Assembly (NCBI GenBank): GCA_023422955.1
Contig: JAFAGG010000011.1
Location: 1 to 15,468, forward strand
Source: Pseudomonadota bacterium
Lineage (GTDB): Bacteria; Pseudomonadota; Gammaproteobacteria; Burkholderiales; Burkholderiaceae_D
DNA length: 15,468 nucleotides
Direction: 5' to 3'
Part shown: positions 1 through 6,640 of the stretch, one piece after another
Numbering within the stretch: the first letter of the stretch is position 1
Layout: each line of letters opens with the position of its first letter
Notes under the pieces: model-generated
The model's input: the letters and a program-made list of their open reading frames with translations, nothing else
Told to the model about the DNA's origin: nothing
Databases searched by the model: none
Program-made: the position numbers and the translations under genes

Positions 1-1
1 C

Positions 2-631
2 TACGTGGGCAAGGGACTGGCGGGCGGTCGCATCATAGTGCGTCCCAACACCGAGTTCCGTGGCCGCGCCTATGAAAACATGATCGTCGGGAATACCGTG
101 CTGTATGGCGCGGTCGGCGGCGAAGCCTTCTTCAGCGGCGTGGCGGGCGAGCGTTTCGCGGTGCGCAACTCGGGTGCGGCGGCGGTCGTGGAAGGCACGG
201 GCGATCACGGTTGCGAATACATGACCGGCGGCACCGTCATCGTGCTGGGTGACACCGGCCGTAACTTTGCAGCCGGCATGTCGGGCGGTCTGGCCTTCAT
301 CTACGATCCGAGCGGCGAATTTGCGGCGAAGTGCAACACCGCGATGGTGACGCTGGAGCCGGTGCTGAGCAGCGACGAGCAGGAAGCCAAGATCGATCGC
401 GCGATCTGGCACAGCGTCAAGCGCGGCGATGCAACGCAGACCGACGAGGCGATCCTGAAGGGCTTGATCGAGCGTCACTTCAAGCATACCGGCAGCGCGC
501 GTGCGCGCCAGTTGCTGGATGACTGGAAGCAGGCCCGCAGCAAGTTCGTTAAGGTCTTCCCGACCGAGTACAAGCGCGCACTGGGCGAACTCAACGCCAG
601 GAAAAAGGCTGCAGACAAGATCGCGGCGTAA
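2..631 (+). CDS. gltB: Glutamate synthase [NADPH] large subunit, C-terminal part (5' truncated)
   Basis: This is the C-terminal 209 codons of the large subunit of glutamate synthase (GOGAT), which uses glutamine amide nitrogen to turn 2-oxoglutarate into glutamate in the cytoplasm. The reading frame is open from base 2 and the true start lies upstream of the window. The visible part is the GXGXG beta-helix domain, recognised by its regularly spaced glycines (GKGLAGG near the start, then VLYGAVGGEAF, GTGDHGCEYMTGG and AAGMSGG across residues 30-100). It is followed by a charged helical tail ending in KKAADKIAA. The glutaminase, FMN and 3Fe-4S regions would be outside the window. gltD follows 142 bases downstream, the usual gltBD pairing. 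No transcription terminator with a T-run is visible between them, so co-transcription is likely. Identification is firm. Confidence 0.96.
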   Translation, partial: YVGKGLAGGRIIVRPNTEFRGRAYENMIVGNTVLYGAVGGEAFFSGVAGERFAVRNSGAAAVVEGTGDHGCEYMTGGTVIVLGDTGRNFAAGMSGGLAFIYDPSGEFAAKCNTAMVTLEPVLSSDEQEAKIDRAIWHSVKRGDATQTDEAILKGLIERHFKHTGSARARQLLDDWKQARSKFVKVFPTEYKRALGELNARKKAADKIAA

Positions 632-652
632 TCACAGGTAACTGGTTCTATT

Positions 653-746
653 CCTCCCCCTTCAAGGGGGAGGTTAGGCGGGGGATGGGGGACACGAGCG
701 CTGCAATCGAGGCTCATCGCCCTAACTCTTCCCTTCAAGGGAAGAG
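653..746. repeat. Inverted pair of 21-base palindromes in the gltB-gltD gap (REP/BIME-like)
   Basis: Two perfect palindromes with 10-base arms and a single central C occupy 653-673 (left arm CCTCCCCCTT) and 726-746 (left arm CTCTTCCCTT). Each is bordered on its inner side by the same short sequence in opposite orientation: GTTAGG then GATG after the first (674-687), and CATC then CCTAAC before the second (715-725). The whole block is therefore an imperfect inverted repeat with hairpins at both ends. The two hairpins differ from each other by paired changes that keep the stem. This is the layout of a bacterial interspersed REP-type dimer. No T-run follows either hairpin, so it is not a classic terminator. 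It could affect mRNA stability or the gltB:gltD ratio, but that is inference. Confidence 0.7.
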
Positions 747-773
747 CGGCAAGAAAAATACTGAAGGAACATC

Positions 774-2237
774 ATGGGAAAAGTAACGGGTTTCATGGAA
801 TACCAGCGCTTGCAGGAAGCAAGCGAAGCGCCGCAGTCGCGACTCCAGCATTACAAGGAATTCACGCTGCACCTGAAAGACGATGAAGCGAAAATCCAGG
901 CGGCGCGCTGTATGGATTGCGGCATCCCCTTCTGCAACAATGGCTGCCCGGTGAACAATATCATCCCGGACTGGAATGACCTGGTCTATCACGGCAATTA
1001 CAAGGAAGCGCTGGACAACCTGCATTCCACCAACAACTTCCCGGAATTCACCGGCCGCGTCTGTCCCGCGCCCTGCGAGGCAGCCTGTACGCTGAATATC
1101 AATAACGATGCAGTGGGCATCAAGTCGATCGAGCATTTCATCATCGACAAGGGCTGGGAAAACGATTGGGTGATTCCGCAAGCGCCCGTGGCCAAGACTG
1201 GCAAGAAAATAGCGGTAGTCGGGTCCGGTCCGGCAGGACTGGCCGCTGCCCAGCAACTGGCGCGCGCCGGCCATGACGTGACGGTGTTCGAAAAGAACGA
1301 TCGCGTCGGCGGCCTGCTGCGTTACGGTATCCCCGACTTCAAGCTGGAAAAATGGCTGATCGACCGTCGCGTCGAGCAGATGAAGGCGGAAGGTGTGACT
1401 TTCCGCACCGGCGTCCTGGTCGGTAAGGATTTCCCGGCCAGGATCATGAATCTTGCGAAAGAGGTGGTCAGCCCCGAGCAGCTGGACCAGGAGTTCGATG
1501 CAGTAATCCTCGCTGGCGGCGCGGAACAGCCGCGCGACTTGCCGGTGACGGGGCGCGAGCTGGAGGGTGTTCACTTCGCGATGGAATTCCTGCCGCAGCA
1601 AAACCGCGTGGTCGCCGGCGACAAGCTGAAAGACCAGATCATGGCGACCGGCAAACACGTGATCGTGATCGGCGGCGGCGATACCGGTTCCGATTGCGTG
1701 GGCACATCCAATCGTCATGGTGCGGCCTCGGTCACGCAATTCGAATTGCTGCCGCAGCCGCCGGAGCAGGAAAACAAGCCGCTGGTCTGGCCTTACTGGC
1801 CGACCAAGCTGCGCACGTCCTCGTCGCACGAAGAGGGATGCGAGCGCGACTGGTCGGTGGCGACCAAGCGCTTCGAAGGCAAGAAGGGCAAGCTTGAAAA
1901 ACTGATCGCCGCACGCCTGGAATGGAAAGACGGCAGGATGCAGGAAATCCCGGGTTCGGAATTCGAGATGAAGGCTGATCTGGTATTGCTGGCCATGGGC
2001 TTCGTGTCGCCGGTCGCCAGTATTCTCGATGTATTCGGTGTGGACAAGGATGCGCGCGGCAATGCGAAGGCGACCACCGATGGCGCTGGCTGTTATGCCA
2101 CTTCCAGTCCAAAGATTTTCGCCGCCGGCGATATTCGCCGTGGTCAATCTCTCATTGTCTGGGCGATTCGCGAGGGACGCCAGTGCGCGCGCGCCGTCGA
2201 TGAATTCCTGATGGGGTCTACCGTACTGCCGCGCTGA
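774..2237 (+). CDS. gltD: Glutamate synthase [NADPH] small subunit
   Basis: The 487-residue beta subunit of glutamate synthase takes electrons from NADPH through FAD and passes them via iron-sulfur clusters to the GltB subunit. Cysteines in CMDCGIPFCNNGCP (C46, C49, C54, C58) and in VCPAPCEAAC (C97, C101, C105) are the ligand sets of the N-terminal 4Fe-4S region. The FAD dinucleotide fold is at GSGPAG (150-155), and the NADPH fold is at GGGDTGSDC (300-308). A C-terminal AAGDIRRGQSLIVWAIREGRQCA closes the FAD site. Length is normal for the family. The start ATG is set by a good ribosome site, GAAGGA at 763-768, five bases upstream. It lies downstream of gltB and before a strong terminator, so gltBD ends here. 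Confidence 0.97.
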   Translation: MGKVTGFMEYQRLQEASEAPQSRLQHYKEFTLHLKDDEAKIQAARCMDCGIPFCNNGCPVNNIIPDWNDLVYHGNYKEALDNLHSTNNFPEFTGRVCPAPCEAACTLNINNDAVGIKSIEHFIIDKGWENDWVIPQAPVAKTGKKIAVVGSGPAGLAAAQQLARAGHDVTVFEKNDRVGGLLRYGIPDFKLEKWLIDRRVEQMKAEGVTFRTGVLVGKDFPARIMNLAKEVVSPEQLDQEFDAVILAGGAEQPRDLPVTGRELEGVHFAMEFLPQQNRVVAGDKLKDQIMATGKHVIVIGGGDTGSDCVGTSNRHGAASVTQFELLPQPPEQENKPLVWPYWPTKLRTSSSHEEGCERDWSVATKRFEGKKGKLEKLIAARLEWKDGRMQEIPGSEFEMKADLVLLAMGFVSPVASILDVFGVDKDARGNAKATTDGAGCYATSSPKIFAAGDIRRGQSLIVWAIREGRQCARAVDEFLMGSTVLPR

Positions 2238-2253
2238 TAAATCAATGCGTGAT

Positions 2254-2281
2254 AAAAAGCCTGCCTGCGTGCAGGCTTTTT
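2254..2281 (+). terminator. Rho-independent terminator after gltD
   Basis: A perfect 11-base stem (AAAAAGCCTGC at 2254-2264 pairing with GCAGGCTTTTT at 2271-2281) with a six-base loop lies 17 bases after the gltD stop. The 3' arm supplies the T-run. The A/T symmetry means it could also work in the opposite direction, but no gene on the minus strand needs it. It separates the gltBD unit from the mla operon. Confidence 0.9.
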
Positions 2282-2325
2282 ACATTTAGAGCAAGTTATA
2301 AAAACAAGCCATTTGAGCAATACGG

Positions 2326-2331
2326 TATAGT
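2326..2331 (+). promoter_or_regulatory. Possible -10 element of the mla operon promoter
   Basis: TATAGT at 2326-2331 matches five of six bases of the sigma-70 -10 box and lies in the only sizeable gap between the gltD terminator and mlaF, where a promoter is expected. No good -35 hexamer sits 16-18 bases upstream (the region is AT-rich, GTTATAAAAACAAG). A TTGAGC at 2313-2318 is too close. The call therefore rests on position and one hexamer. Confidence 0.35.
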
Positions 2332-2407
2332 GACGAGCGGCGCGCCTGTCTAAGGCGATTCTCCCTTACAATCACGCTATTGCTTATTGTTCAAAACACC
2401 TCTTCTT

Positions 2408-3211
2408 GTGTCTAATCTCGTCGAAATCCGCGAATTAAGCTTTGGTTATGGCGATCGCCATATCCTGTCCGGCATACACATGGATCTCCCGCGCGGCAAA
2501 GTCATTGCGGTAATGGGCGGCTCCGGTTCGGGCAAGACGACCATATTGCGCCTGATAGGCGGGCAGTTGCATGCGCGCTCCGGCAGCATCACGGTCGATG
2601 GCCAGATGCTCAATTCGCTCGATACGGATTCGATATATGCGATGCGCCGCAAGATGGGCATGCTGTTCCAGCATGGCGCCTTGTTCACCGATCTGAGTGC
2701 GTTTGATAACGTGGCCTTTCCCTTGCGCGAGCATACGCGCCTGCCGGAAAGCATGATCCGCGACCTGGTGCTGATGAAGTTGCATGCCGTCGGCCTGCGC
2801 AATGCCGCGCCGCTGAAGCCGGGCGAGATGTCAGGCGGCATGGTGCGGCGCGTGGCGCTGGCGCGCGCGATTGCGCTCGATCCGCAACTGATCATGTACG
2901 ACGAACCGTTTGCCGGTCTCGATCCGATTTCCATGGGCATGACGGCTACGCTGATCCGCAAGCTCAATGATGCGCTGGGTTCCACCTCGGTGGTCGTTTC
3001 GCACGATGTGCATGAATGCTTTGAGATTGCCGATTATGTCTATCTGCTTTCCAGCGGCAAGATAGGCGCGCAGGGCACGCCTGCCGAGATGCTGGCGTCC
3101 GAAGATCCTTTCGTGAAGCAGTTCGTGCATGCGCAAAGCGAAGGGCCGGTGCCTTTTCATTATCCGGGCCGCACGCTGGCGCAGGATATGGGACTGGAGC
3201 GCAGCGCATGA
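2408..3211 (+). CDS. mlaF: Phospholipid ABC transporter ATP-binding protein MlaF
   Basis: MlaF is the cytoplasmic ATPase of the inner-membrane MlaFEDB complex, which moves phospholipids between the inner membrane and the periplasmic carrier MlaC to keep the outer leaflet of the outer membrane lipid-asymmetric. Seen in the 267 residues: Walker A GGSGSGKT (37-44), signature MSGGM (141-145), Walker B LIMYDE (161-166) and switch histidine in VSHD (H199). The C-terminal extension after about residue 240, including YPGRTLAQDM, is typical of MlaF. I chose GTG at 2408 because it gives VSNLVEIREL, the usual N-terminus. A TTG at 2387 would add seven residues. Neither start has a Shine-Dalgarno sequence; the leader is pyrimidine-rich. 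The stop overlaps the mlaE start (ATGA), which implies coupled translation. Confidence 0.95.
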   Translation: MSNLVEIRELSFGYGDRHILSGIHMDLPRGKVIAVMGGSGSGKTTILRLIGGQLHARSGSITVDGQMLNSLDTDSIYAMRRKMGMLFQHGALFTDLSAFDNVAFPLREHTRLPESMIRDLVLMKLHAVGLRNAAPLKPGEMSGGMVRRVALARAIALDPQLIMYDEPFAGLDPISMGMTATLIRKLNDALGSTSVVVSHDVHECFEIADYVYLLSSGKIGAQGTPAEMLASEDPFVKQFVHAQSEGPVPFHYPGRTLAQDMGLERSA

Positions 3212-3987
3212 TCGTGGATTTTCTTGCTAGCCTCGGCCGCTGGGTGCGCGAATTCCTCGCCGGTCTCGGTTATGGCGCGCGCTTTTTCCTGCAATTGCTG
3301 ATGGCTTCCGGTAGTCTGCTGCGTCGTCCGCGACTGGTGACCGACCAGATTCATTTCATCGGCAACTATTCGCTGGTGATCATTGCGGTATCGGGTTTGT
3401 TCGTGGGCTTCGTGCTCGGCTTGCAGGGTTATTACACACTGACTAAGTACGGCTCCGAACAGGCGCTGGGCGTGCTGGTGGCGCTGTCGCTGGTGCGCGA
3501 GCTGGGGCCGGTGGTGACGGCGCTGCTGTTTGCCGGCCGTGCCGGTACCTCGCTGACGGCGGAAATCGGCCTGATGAAAGCGGGCGAGCAATTGGCCGCG
3601 ATGGAAATGATGGCGGTCAATCCCATGCAGCGCGTGCTGGCGCCGCGCTTCTGGGCCGGCGTTATTGCGATGCCAATACTGGCGGCGATCTTCAGTGCGG
3701 TCGGCATCATCGGCGGTTACATCGTCGGCGTGTTGATGATAGGCGTGGATGAAGGCGCATTCTGGTCGCAGATGCAGGCGGGTGTCGATGTCTGGGCCGA
3801 TGTGGCCAATGGCGTCATCAAGAGTATCGTGTTCGGTTTTGCCGTAACCTTCATCGCCCTGTATCAGGGGTATGAGGCAAAGCCGACGCCGGAAGGCGTG
3901 GCGCGCGGCACGACCCGCACCGTGGTGATCGGATCGCTGACCGTGCTGGGCCTGGATTTCCTGCTGACGGCATGGATGTTCAGCTAG
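3208..3987 (+). CDS. mlaE: Phospholipid ABC transporter permease MlaE
   Basis: This 259-residue inner-membrane permease of the Mla complex dimerises beneath the MlaD ring. The conserved MlaE-family core runs from ELGPVVTALLFAGRAG (98-113) through SLTAEIGLMKAGEQLAAMEMM to NP (138-139). The family's C-terminal GYEAKPTPEGVARGTTRTVV segment is at 221-240. Hydrophobic stretches near 55-72, 86-110, 148-180, 202-220 and 240-258 fit the expected helices, with an amphipathic N-terminal segment. The start overlaps the mlaF stop by four bases, and GGAG at 3196-3199 lies eight bases upstream. Length is normal. An 88-base gap to mlaD contains a small stem (CCGGCA at 4031-4036 with TGCCGG at 4046-4051) without a T-run. 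Confidence 0.96.
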   Translation: MIVDFLASLGRWVREFLAGLGYGARFFLQLLMASGSLLRRPRLVTDQIHFIGNYSLVIIAVSGLFVGFVLGLQGYYTLTKYGSEQALGVLVALSLVRELGPVVTALLFAGRAGTSLTAEIGLMKAGEQLAAMEMMAVNPMQRVLAPRFWAGVIAMPILAAIFSAVGIIGGYIVGVLMIGVDEGAFWSQMQAGVDVWADVANGVIKSIVFGFAVTFIALYQGYEAKPTPEGVARGTTRTVVIGSLTVLGLDFLLTAWMFS

Positions 3988-4075
3988 GCAGCGGTCTTTG
4001 ATAGATTCTTTAATGAACAACGAGGCGCAACCGGCAAGCAGCTGATGCCGGATAGCATGTCCTCACTGGGGTTGA

Positions 4076-4555
4076 ATGATGCAAAAGAAATCCTTGGATG
4101 TATGGGTTGGATTATTCGTGGTGCTGGGCGCACTGGCACTATTGTTTCTGGCCCTGAAGGCGGGGAACCTGAGTTCTTTCTCATTGCAGGAAAGTTACCA
4201 GGTGGTGGCGCGCTTCGACAATATCGGCGGACTGAAGCCGCGCGCACCGGTGAAAAGTGCGGGCGTGACGGTAGGGCGCGTGGGCGACATCAGTTTTGAC
4301 GACCAGAGCTTCAGGGCGACTGTGCAATTGCAGGTCTACAGCAATTACCAGTTTCCCAAGGATACGTCGGCCAAGATCCTGACCTCGGGCTTGCTGGGCG
4401 AGCAGTACATCGGACTGGAGCCGGGCGGCGATCTTGAGAATCTCGCGGCAGGCGATACCATCACCATGACGCAATCGGCGCTGGTGCTGGAAAGCCTGAT
4501 CAGCCAGTTCCTGTTCAGTAAAGCGGCGGATGCGGTAGAAGAAGGGAATAAATAA
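4076..4555 (+). CDS. mlaD: MCE-domain phospholipid-binding protein MlaD
   Basis: MlaD is a single-pass inner-membrane protein whose periplasmic MCE domain forms a hexameric ring with a hydrophobic pore through which lipid passes to or from MlaC. The 159 residues show a short cytoplasmic start, one membrane helix (about 9-28), an MCE domain (about 39-116) with RFDNIGGLKPRAPVKSAGVTVGRV and a late SGLLGEQYIGLEPGG, then a hydrophobic helix ALVLESLISQFLF (135-147), the expected pore segment. It is somewhat shorter than the E. coli protein because the tail is brief. Two consecutive ATG codons (4076, 4079) are possible starts; GGGG at 4068-4071 suits 4079 slightly better. It ends two bases before mlaA. 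Confidence 0.95.
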   Translation: MMQKKSLDVWVGLFVVLGALALLFLALKAGNLSSFSLQESYQVVARFDNIGGLKPRAPVKSAGVTVGRVGDISFDDQSFRATVQLQVYSNYQFPKDTSAKILTSGLLGEQYIGLEPGGDLENLAAGDTITMTQSALVLESLISQFLFSKAADAVEEGNK

Positions 4556-4557
4556 TC

Positions 4558-5307
4558 ATGAAGAAAATCCTGGGCGCCTGCGCGCTGGCAGTTTTGATGA
4601 CGGGCTGCGCTACTGCGCCAGACACTGCGGATCCGCGCGATCCTTTCGAAGGTTTCAACCGCACCGTGTTCCGTTTCAACGATGCGGTGGACGAGGCGGT
4701 GCTGAAGCCGGTCGCTACCGGTTATCAGAAAGTGACGCCTTCTTTCGTGCAGACCGGCGTCAGCAACTTCTTCGGCAACATCGGCGATGTCTGGAGTGCC
4801 GTGAACAATCTGCTGCAAGGCAAGCTGGAAGCCGGCGTATCCGATGGGATGCGCGTGGCCATCAACACCACCTTCGGTTTTGTCGGCGTGCTCGACATTG
4901 CATCGGAAGCCGGCCTGACCAAGCACAAGGAAGACTTCGGGCAAACGCTGGGCGTATGGGGCGTGCCGTCCGGCCCTTACGTGGTATTGCCGTTGCTGGG
5001 GCCTTCGACGATACGCGATACCGCTGCGCTGCCGGTGGATTTCGCGGGCGACGTCTGGCAATACACGGACTCGGTGGGTACCCGCAATACCGGCACCGCG
5101 CTGCGCATCGTCGATGCGCGGGCGGGCTTGCTGGATGCCGGCAACCTGCTGGAGGATGTGGCGCTCGACAAATATGCGTTCATGCGCGACGCGTGGCTGC
5201 AGCGCCGGCAGAGCATGATAGGCGGAGAAAGTGCTCGTCCTGCTTATTACGACGATTTTGACGAAGAAGATTTCGAAGATACAACGCAGCCTGCAGCAAC
5301 GAATTAA
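4558..5307 (+). CDS. mlaA: Outer-membrane lipoprotein MlaA (VacJ)
   Basis: MlaA is the outer-membrane part of the Mla system; it removes mislocalised phospholipids from the outer leaflet, usually in complex with a porin, and hands them to MlaC. The 249-residue protein begins with a lipoprotein signal (KK, hydrophobic core, lipobox LMTGC, C17). It carries the family-defining DPFEGFNRTVFRFN (28-41), then a helical body with AGLTKHKEDFGQTLGVWG and GPYVVLPLLGPSTIRD. The last 25 residues are strongly acidic (DDFDEEDFED), a low-complexity tail outside the family core. The gene sits two bases after mlaD. Linkage of mlaA with mlaFED is common in betaproteobacteria, whereas in E. coli it is unlinked. 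A 216-base gap follows before mlaC. Confidence 0.96.
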   Translation: MKKILGACALAVLMTGCATAPDTADPRDPFEGFNRTVFRFNDAVDEAVLKPVATGYQKVTPSFVQTGVSNFFGNIGDVWSAVNNLLQGKLEAGVSDGMRVAINTTFGFVGVLDIASEAGLTKHKEDFGQTLGVWGVPSGPYVVLPLLGPSTIRDTAALPVDFAGDVWQYTDSVGTRNTGTALRIVDARAGLLDAGNLLEDVALDKYAFMRDAWLQRRQSMIGGESARPAYYDDFDEEDFEDTTQPAATN

Positions 5308-5453
5308 ACCCCGGAAACGGATAAGGCCATCGCGGGCAGGAACGCGGCAAAACGCCTGCGGTCCAATTTCAGTGTCGTAGCGGAAACCAGGCGGTGGAAA
5401 GTGGAAAGAAGTATTGCGCCTATGTTTCGAGGTGTTGCAAATGATTGCCGGTT

Positions 5454-5482
5454 TTGACGGACCCGGCCTTGCCCGTTAAGGT
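5454..5482 (+). promoter_or_regulatory. Candidate internal promoter upstream of mlaC
   Basis: TTGACG (5454-5459) matches five of six -35 bases and is followed after 17 bases by TAAGGT (5477-5482), a weak -10 with T, A and the final T conserved. It lies in the 216-base gap 5308-5523, the largest in the mla operon, 42 bases before the mlaC start. The rest of that gap holds only a weak long-loop stem (CGCCTG at 5353 with CAGGCG at 5388) and no recognisable gene. The call is tentative. Confidence 0.3.
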
Positions 5483-5523
5483 GAATCCACGCTGCGGCAT
5501 ACCTTTATTCTTGTGAGAGAAAA

Positions 5524-6171
5524 ATGACGATGATGAAAAAAATGATTGGCTTCGCCAGCTTGTGTATCGCATTGCTGGGGGCAGGCTATGCACAGGCCCA
5601 GGAAGCGCCCGACGAGCTGGTGCAGCGCATCAGCACCGAAGTGCTGGAACTGGCCAAGACCGACAAGGAAATCCAGCGCGGCAACATGGAACGCGTGCTG
5701 CAAGTGGTGGAGGAAAAAGTTTTCCCGCACGTGAACTTCCAGCGCATAACTGCCTTGTCCGCCGGTCGTCACTGGCGCGATGCCAGCCCGGAGCAACGCA
5801 AGCAACTGACGCAGGAATTCCGCAATCTGCTGGTGTACACCTATTCCGGCGCCATTGCGCAGGTCAAGGATGAGCGCATTGAATTCCCGCCTTCGCGCTT
5901 TTCGCCTTCCGATACCGATGTCGAAATCCGCACCCGCATCATCCAGTCCCGCGGCGAGCCTTTGCCCTTGAACTATCGCCTGCAGAAAACCGCGGATGGC
6001 TGGAAAATTTATGACGTCAATGTGCTGGGTGCCTGGCTGGTGGAAACCTATCGCGGCAATTTCACTACCGAGATCAATCGCGGCGGTATCGACGGCCTGA
6101 TCAAAACGCTGTCCGAGCGCAATCAGCGCCTCGCTGCCAGCGCTGCCAATAGCGCTGCGACAAAGCGTTAA
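5524..6171 (+). CDS. mlaC: Periplasmic phospholipid-binding protein MlaC
   Basis: MlaC (Ttg2D family) is the soluble periplasmic carrier that ferries phospholipid between MlaA at the outer membrane and MlaFEDB at the inner membrane. The 215-residue protein opens with a Sec signal peptide (MKK, hydrophobic 8-21, likely cleavage after AQA at 25). The mature part has the family pattern of VEEKVFPHVNFQRITALSAGRHWRDASPEQRKQLTQEFRNLLVYTYSGAI, then YRLQKTADGWKIYDVNVLGAWLVETYRGNF, and an Ala-rich tail. Start choice is between ATG 5524, 5530 and 5533; GAGAGA at 5515-5520 is close to the first, and all give a usable signal peptide. mlaB follows twelve bases after the stop. Confidence 0.95.
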   Translation: MTMMKKMIGFASLCIALLGAGYAQAQEAPDELVQRISTEVLELAKTDKEIQRGNMERVLQVVEEKVFPHVNFQRITALSAGRHWRDASPEQRKQLTQEFRNLLVYTYSGAIAQVKDERIEFPPSRFSPSDTDVEIRTRIIQSRGEPLPLNYRLQKTADGWKIYDVNVLGAWLVETYRGNFTTEINRGGIDGLIKTLSERNQRLAASAANSAATKR

Positions 6172-6183
6172 TTCTCCATCAGC

Positions 6184-6441
6184 ATGTATCAGCCCACTGA
6201 AAGCCTGACGGCGCACAATGCCGAAACTGCCCTGCAAGCCGGCCTGCAAGCGATTGCGGCCGGCCAGCGCGAAATCGACCTGGCCCTGCTCGGTAGCGTG
6301 GATTCGGCGGCGGTAGCGACCTTGCTGGCATGGAAACGAGCCGCTGTAGAGCAAGGCGCATCGCTGACATTTCATCATATGCCCGCTACGCTTCACAGCC
6401 TGGCGACTTTGTATGGCGTGGATGAGTTGCTGGAGCGTTAA
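6184..6441 (+). CDS. mlaB: STAS-domain protein MlaB
   Basis: MlaB is the small cytoplasmic STAS-domain subunit that binds MlaF and supports assembly and activity of the MlaFEDB transporter. The 85-residue protein fits one STAS fold: a strand in IDLALLGSVDSAAVATLL (31-48), with S41 after D40 at the position where STAS proteins carry a functional Ser/Thr, then the helix AWKRAAVEQGA, the strand LTFHHM and a final helix ATLYGVDELL. The sequence is divergent and assignment leans on context (last gene of the mla operon, twelve bases after mlaC) as well as the VDSAA motif. The leader ATTCTCCATCAGC has no Shine-Dalgarno sequence, so translation may depend on coupling to mlaC. Confidence 0.88.
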   Translation: MYQPTESLTAHNAETALQAGLQAIAAGQREIDLALLGSVDSAAVATLLAWKRAAVEQGASLTFHHMPATLHSLATLYGVDELLER

Positions 6442-6578
6442 GAGGAATGCAATAAATAGAGGTGTGAATCGGGGTGTGCGGACGCTTCAATAGTTTTTAG
6501 CCCCTCTTTATCCTCTGCAAAGCCGGCTTATTATCCCTCCCAGCCGGCAGTCGGACTCAATTGGTCGGCAATTTCGCC

Positions 6579-6584
6579 TATAAT
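6579..6584 (+). promoter_or_regulatory. Perfect -10 box (TATAAT) upstream of the ABC-2 transporter
   Basis: TATAAT at 6579-6584 is a perfect sigma-70 -10 hexamer, 57 bases before the ATPase gene start. The -35 region is weak: nothing resembling TTGACA sits exactly 16-18 bases upstream, and TTGGTC at 6561-6566 is too close. If active, transcription would begin near 6591, just ahead of the hairpin at 6603-6620. The preceding part of this 199-base gap also contains two GCCGGC palindromes (6522-6527 and 6543-6548) that can pair with each other. Confidence 0.5.
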
Positions 6585-6602
6585 CATCTCTTTTCCCCTT
6601 AA

Positions 6603-6630
6603 CGCGCAGCTTGCTGCGCGCTTTTGTTTT
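6603..6630 (+). terminator. GC hairpin with CTTG tetraloop and T-runs (terminator or attenuator)
   Basis: CGCGCAG (6603-6609) pairs with CTGCGCG (6614-6620) around CTTG, forming the known very stable G(CUUG)C tetraloop type, and is followed by CTTTTGTTTT (6621-6630). This has the form of an intrinsic terminator. It may end read-through from mlaB. Because it lies downstream of the -10 box at 6579, it may instead act as a 5' leader hairpin or attenuator for the ABC-2 genes. The sequence alone does not decide between these. Confidence 0.6.
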
Positions 6631-6640
6631 CTACGCTTTC

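Noticed and set aside
735..2147. Long open frame of 470 codons on the minus strand opposite gltD
   Set aside because: It lies entirely opposite a canonical gltD. The translation is rich in His, Arg and Gln with no recognisable domain, as expected when a GC-biased gene is read backwards.
3160..4020. 286-codon minus-strand frame opposite mlaE
   Set aside because: His/Gln/Arg-rich shadow of a membrane protein gene; no domain.
4031..4051. Stem CCGGCA/TGCCGG between mlaE and mlaD as a terminator
   Set aside because: Only six pairs with a nine-base loop and no T-run; mla genes on both sides are expected to be co-transcribed.
6522..6548. Two GCCGGC palindromes as an operator or terminator
   Set aside because: Short, GC-rich and likely to occur by chance; no T-run and no known operator match. 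Mentioned only in the -10 box entry.
6611..6640. TTG start for the ABC-2 ATPase
   Set aside because: It falls within the hairpin stem-loop and adds residues unlike the family; ATG 6641 gives the expected N-terminus.
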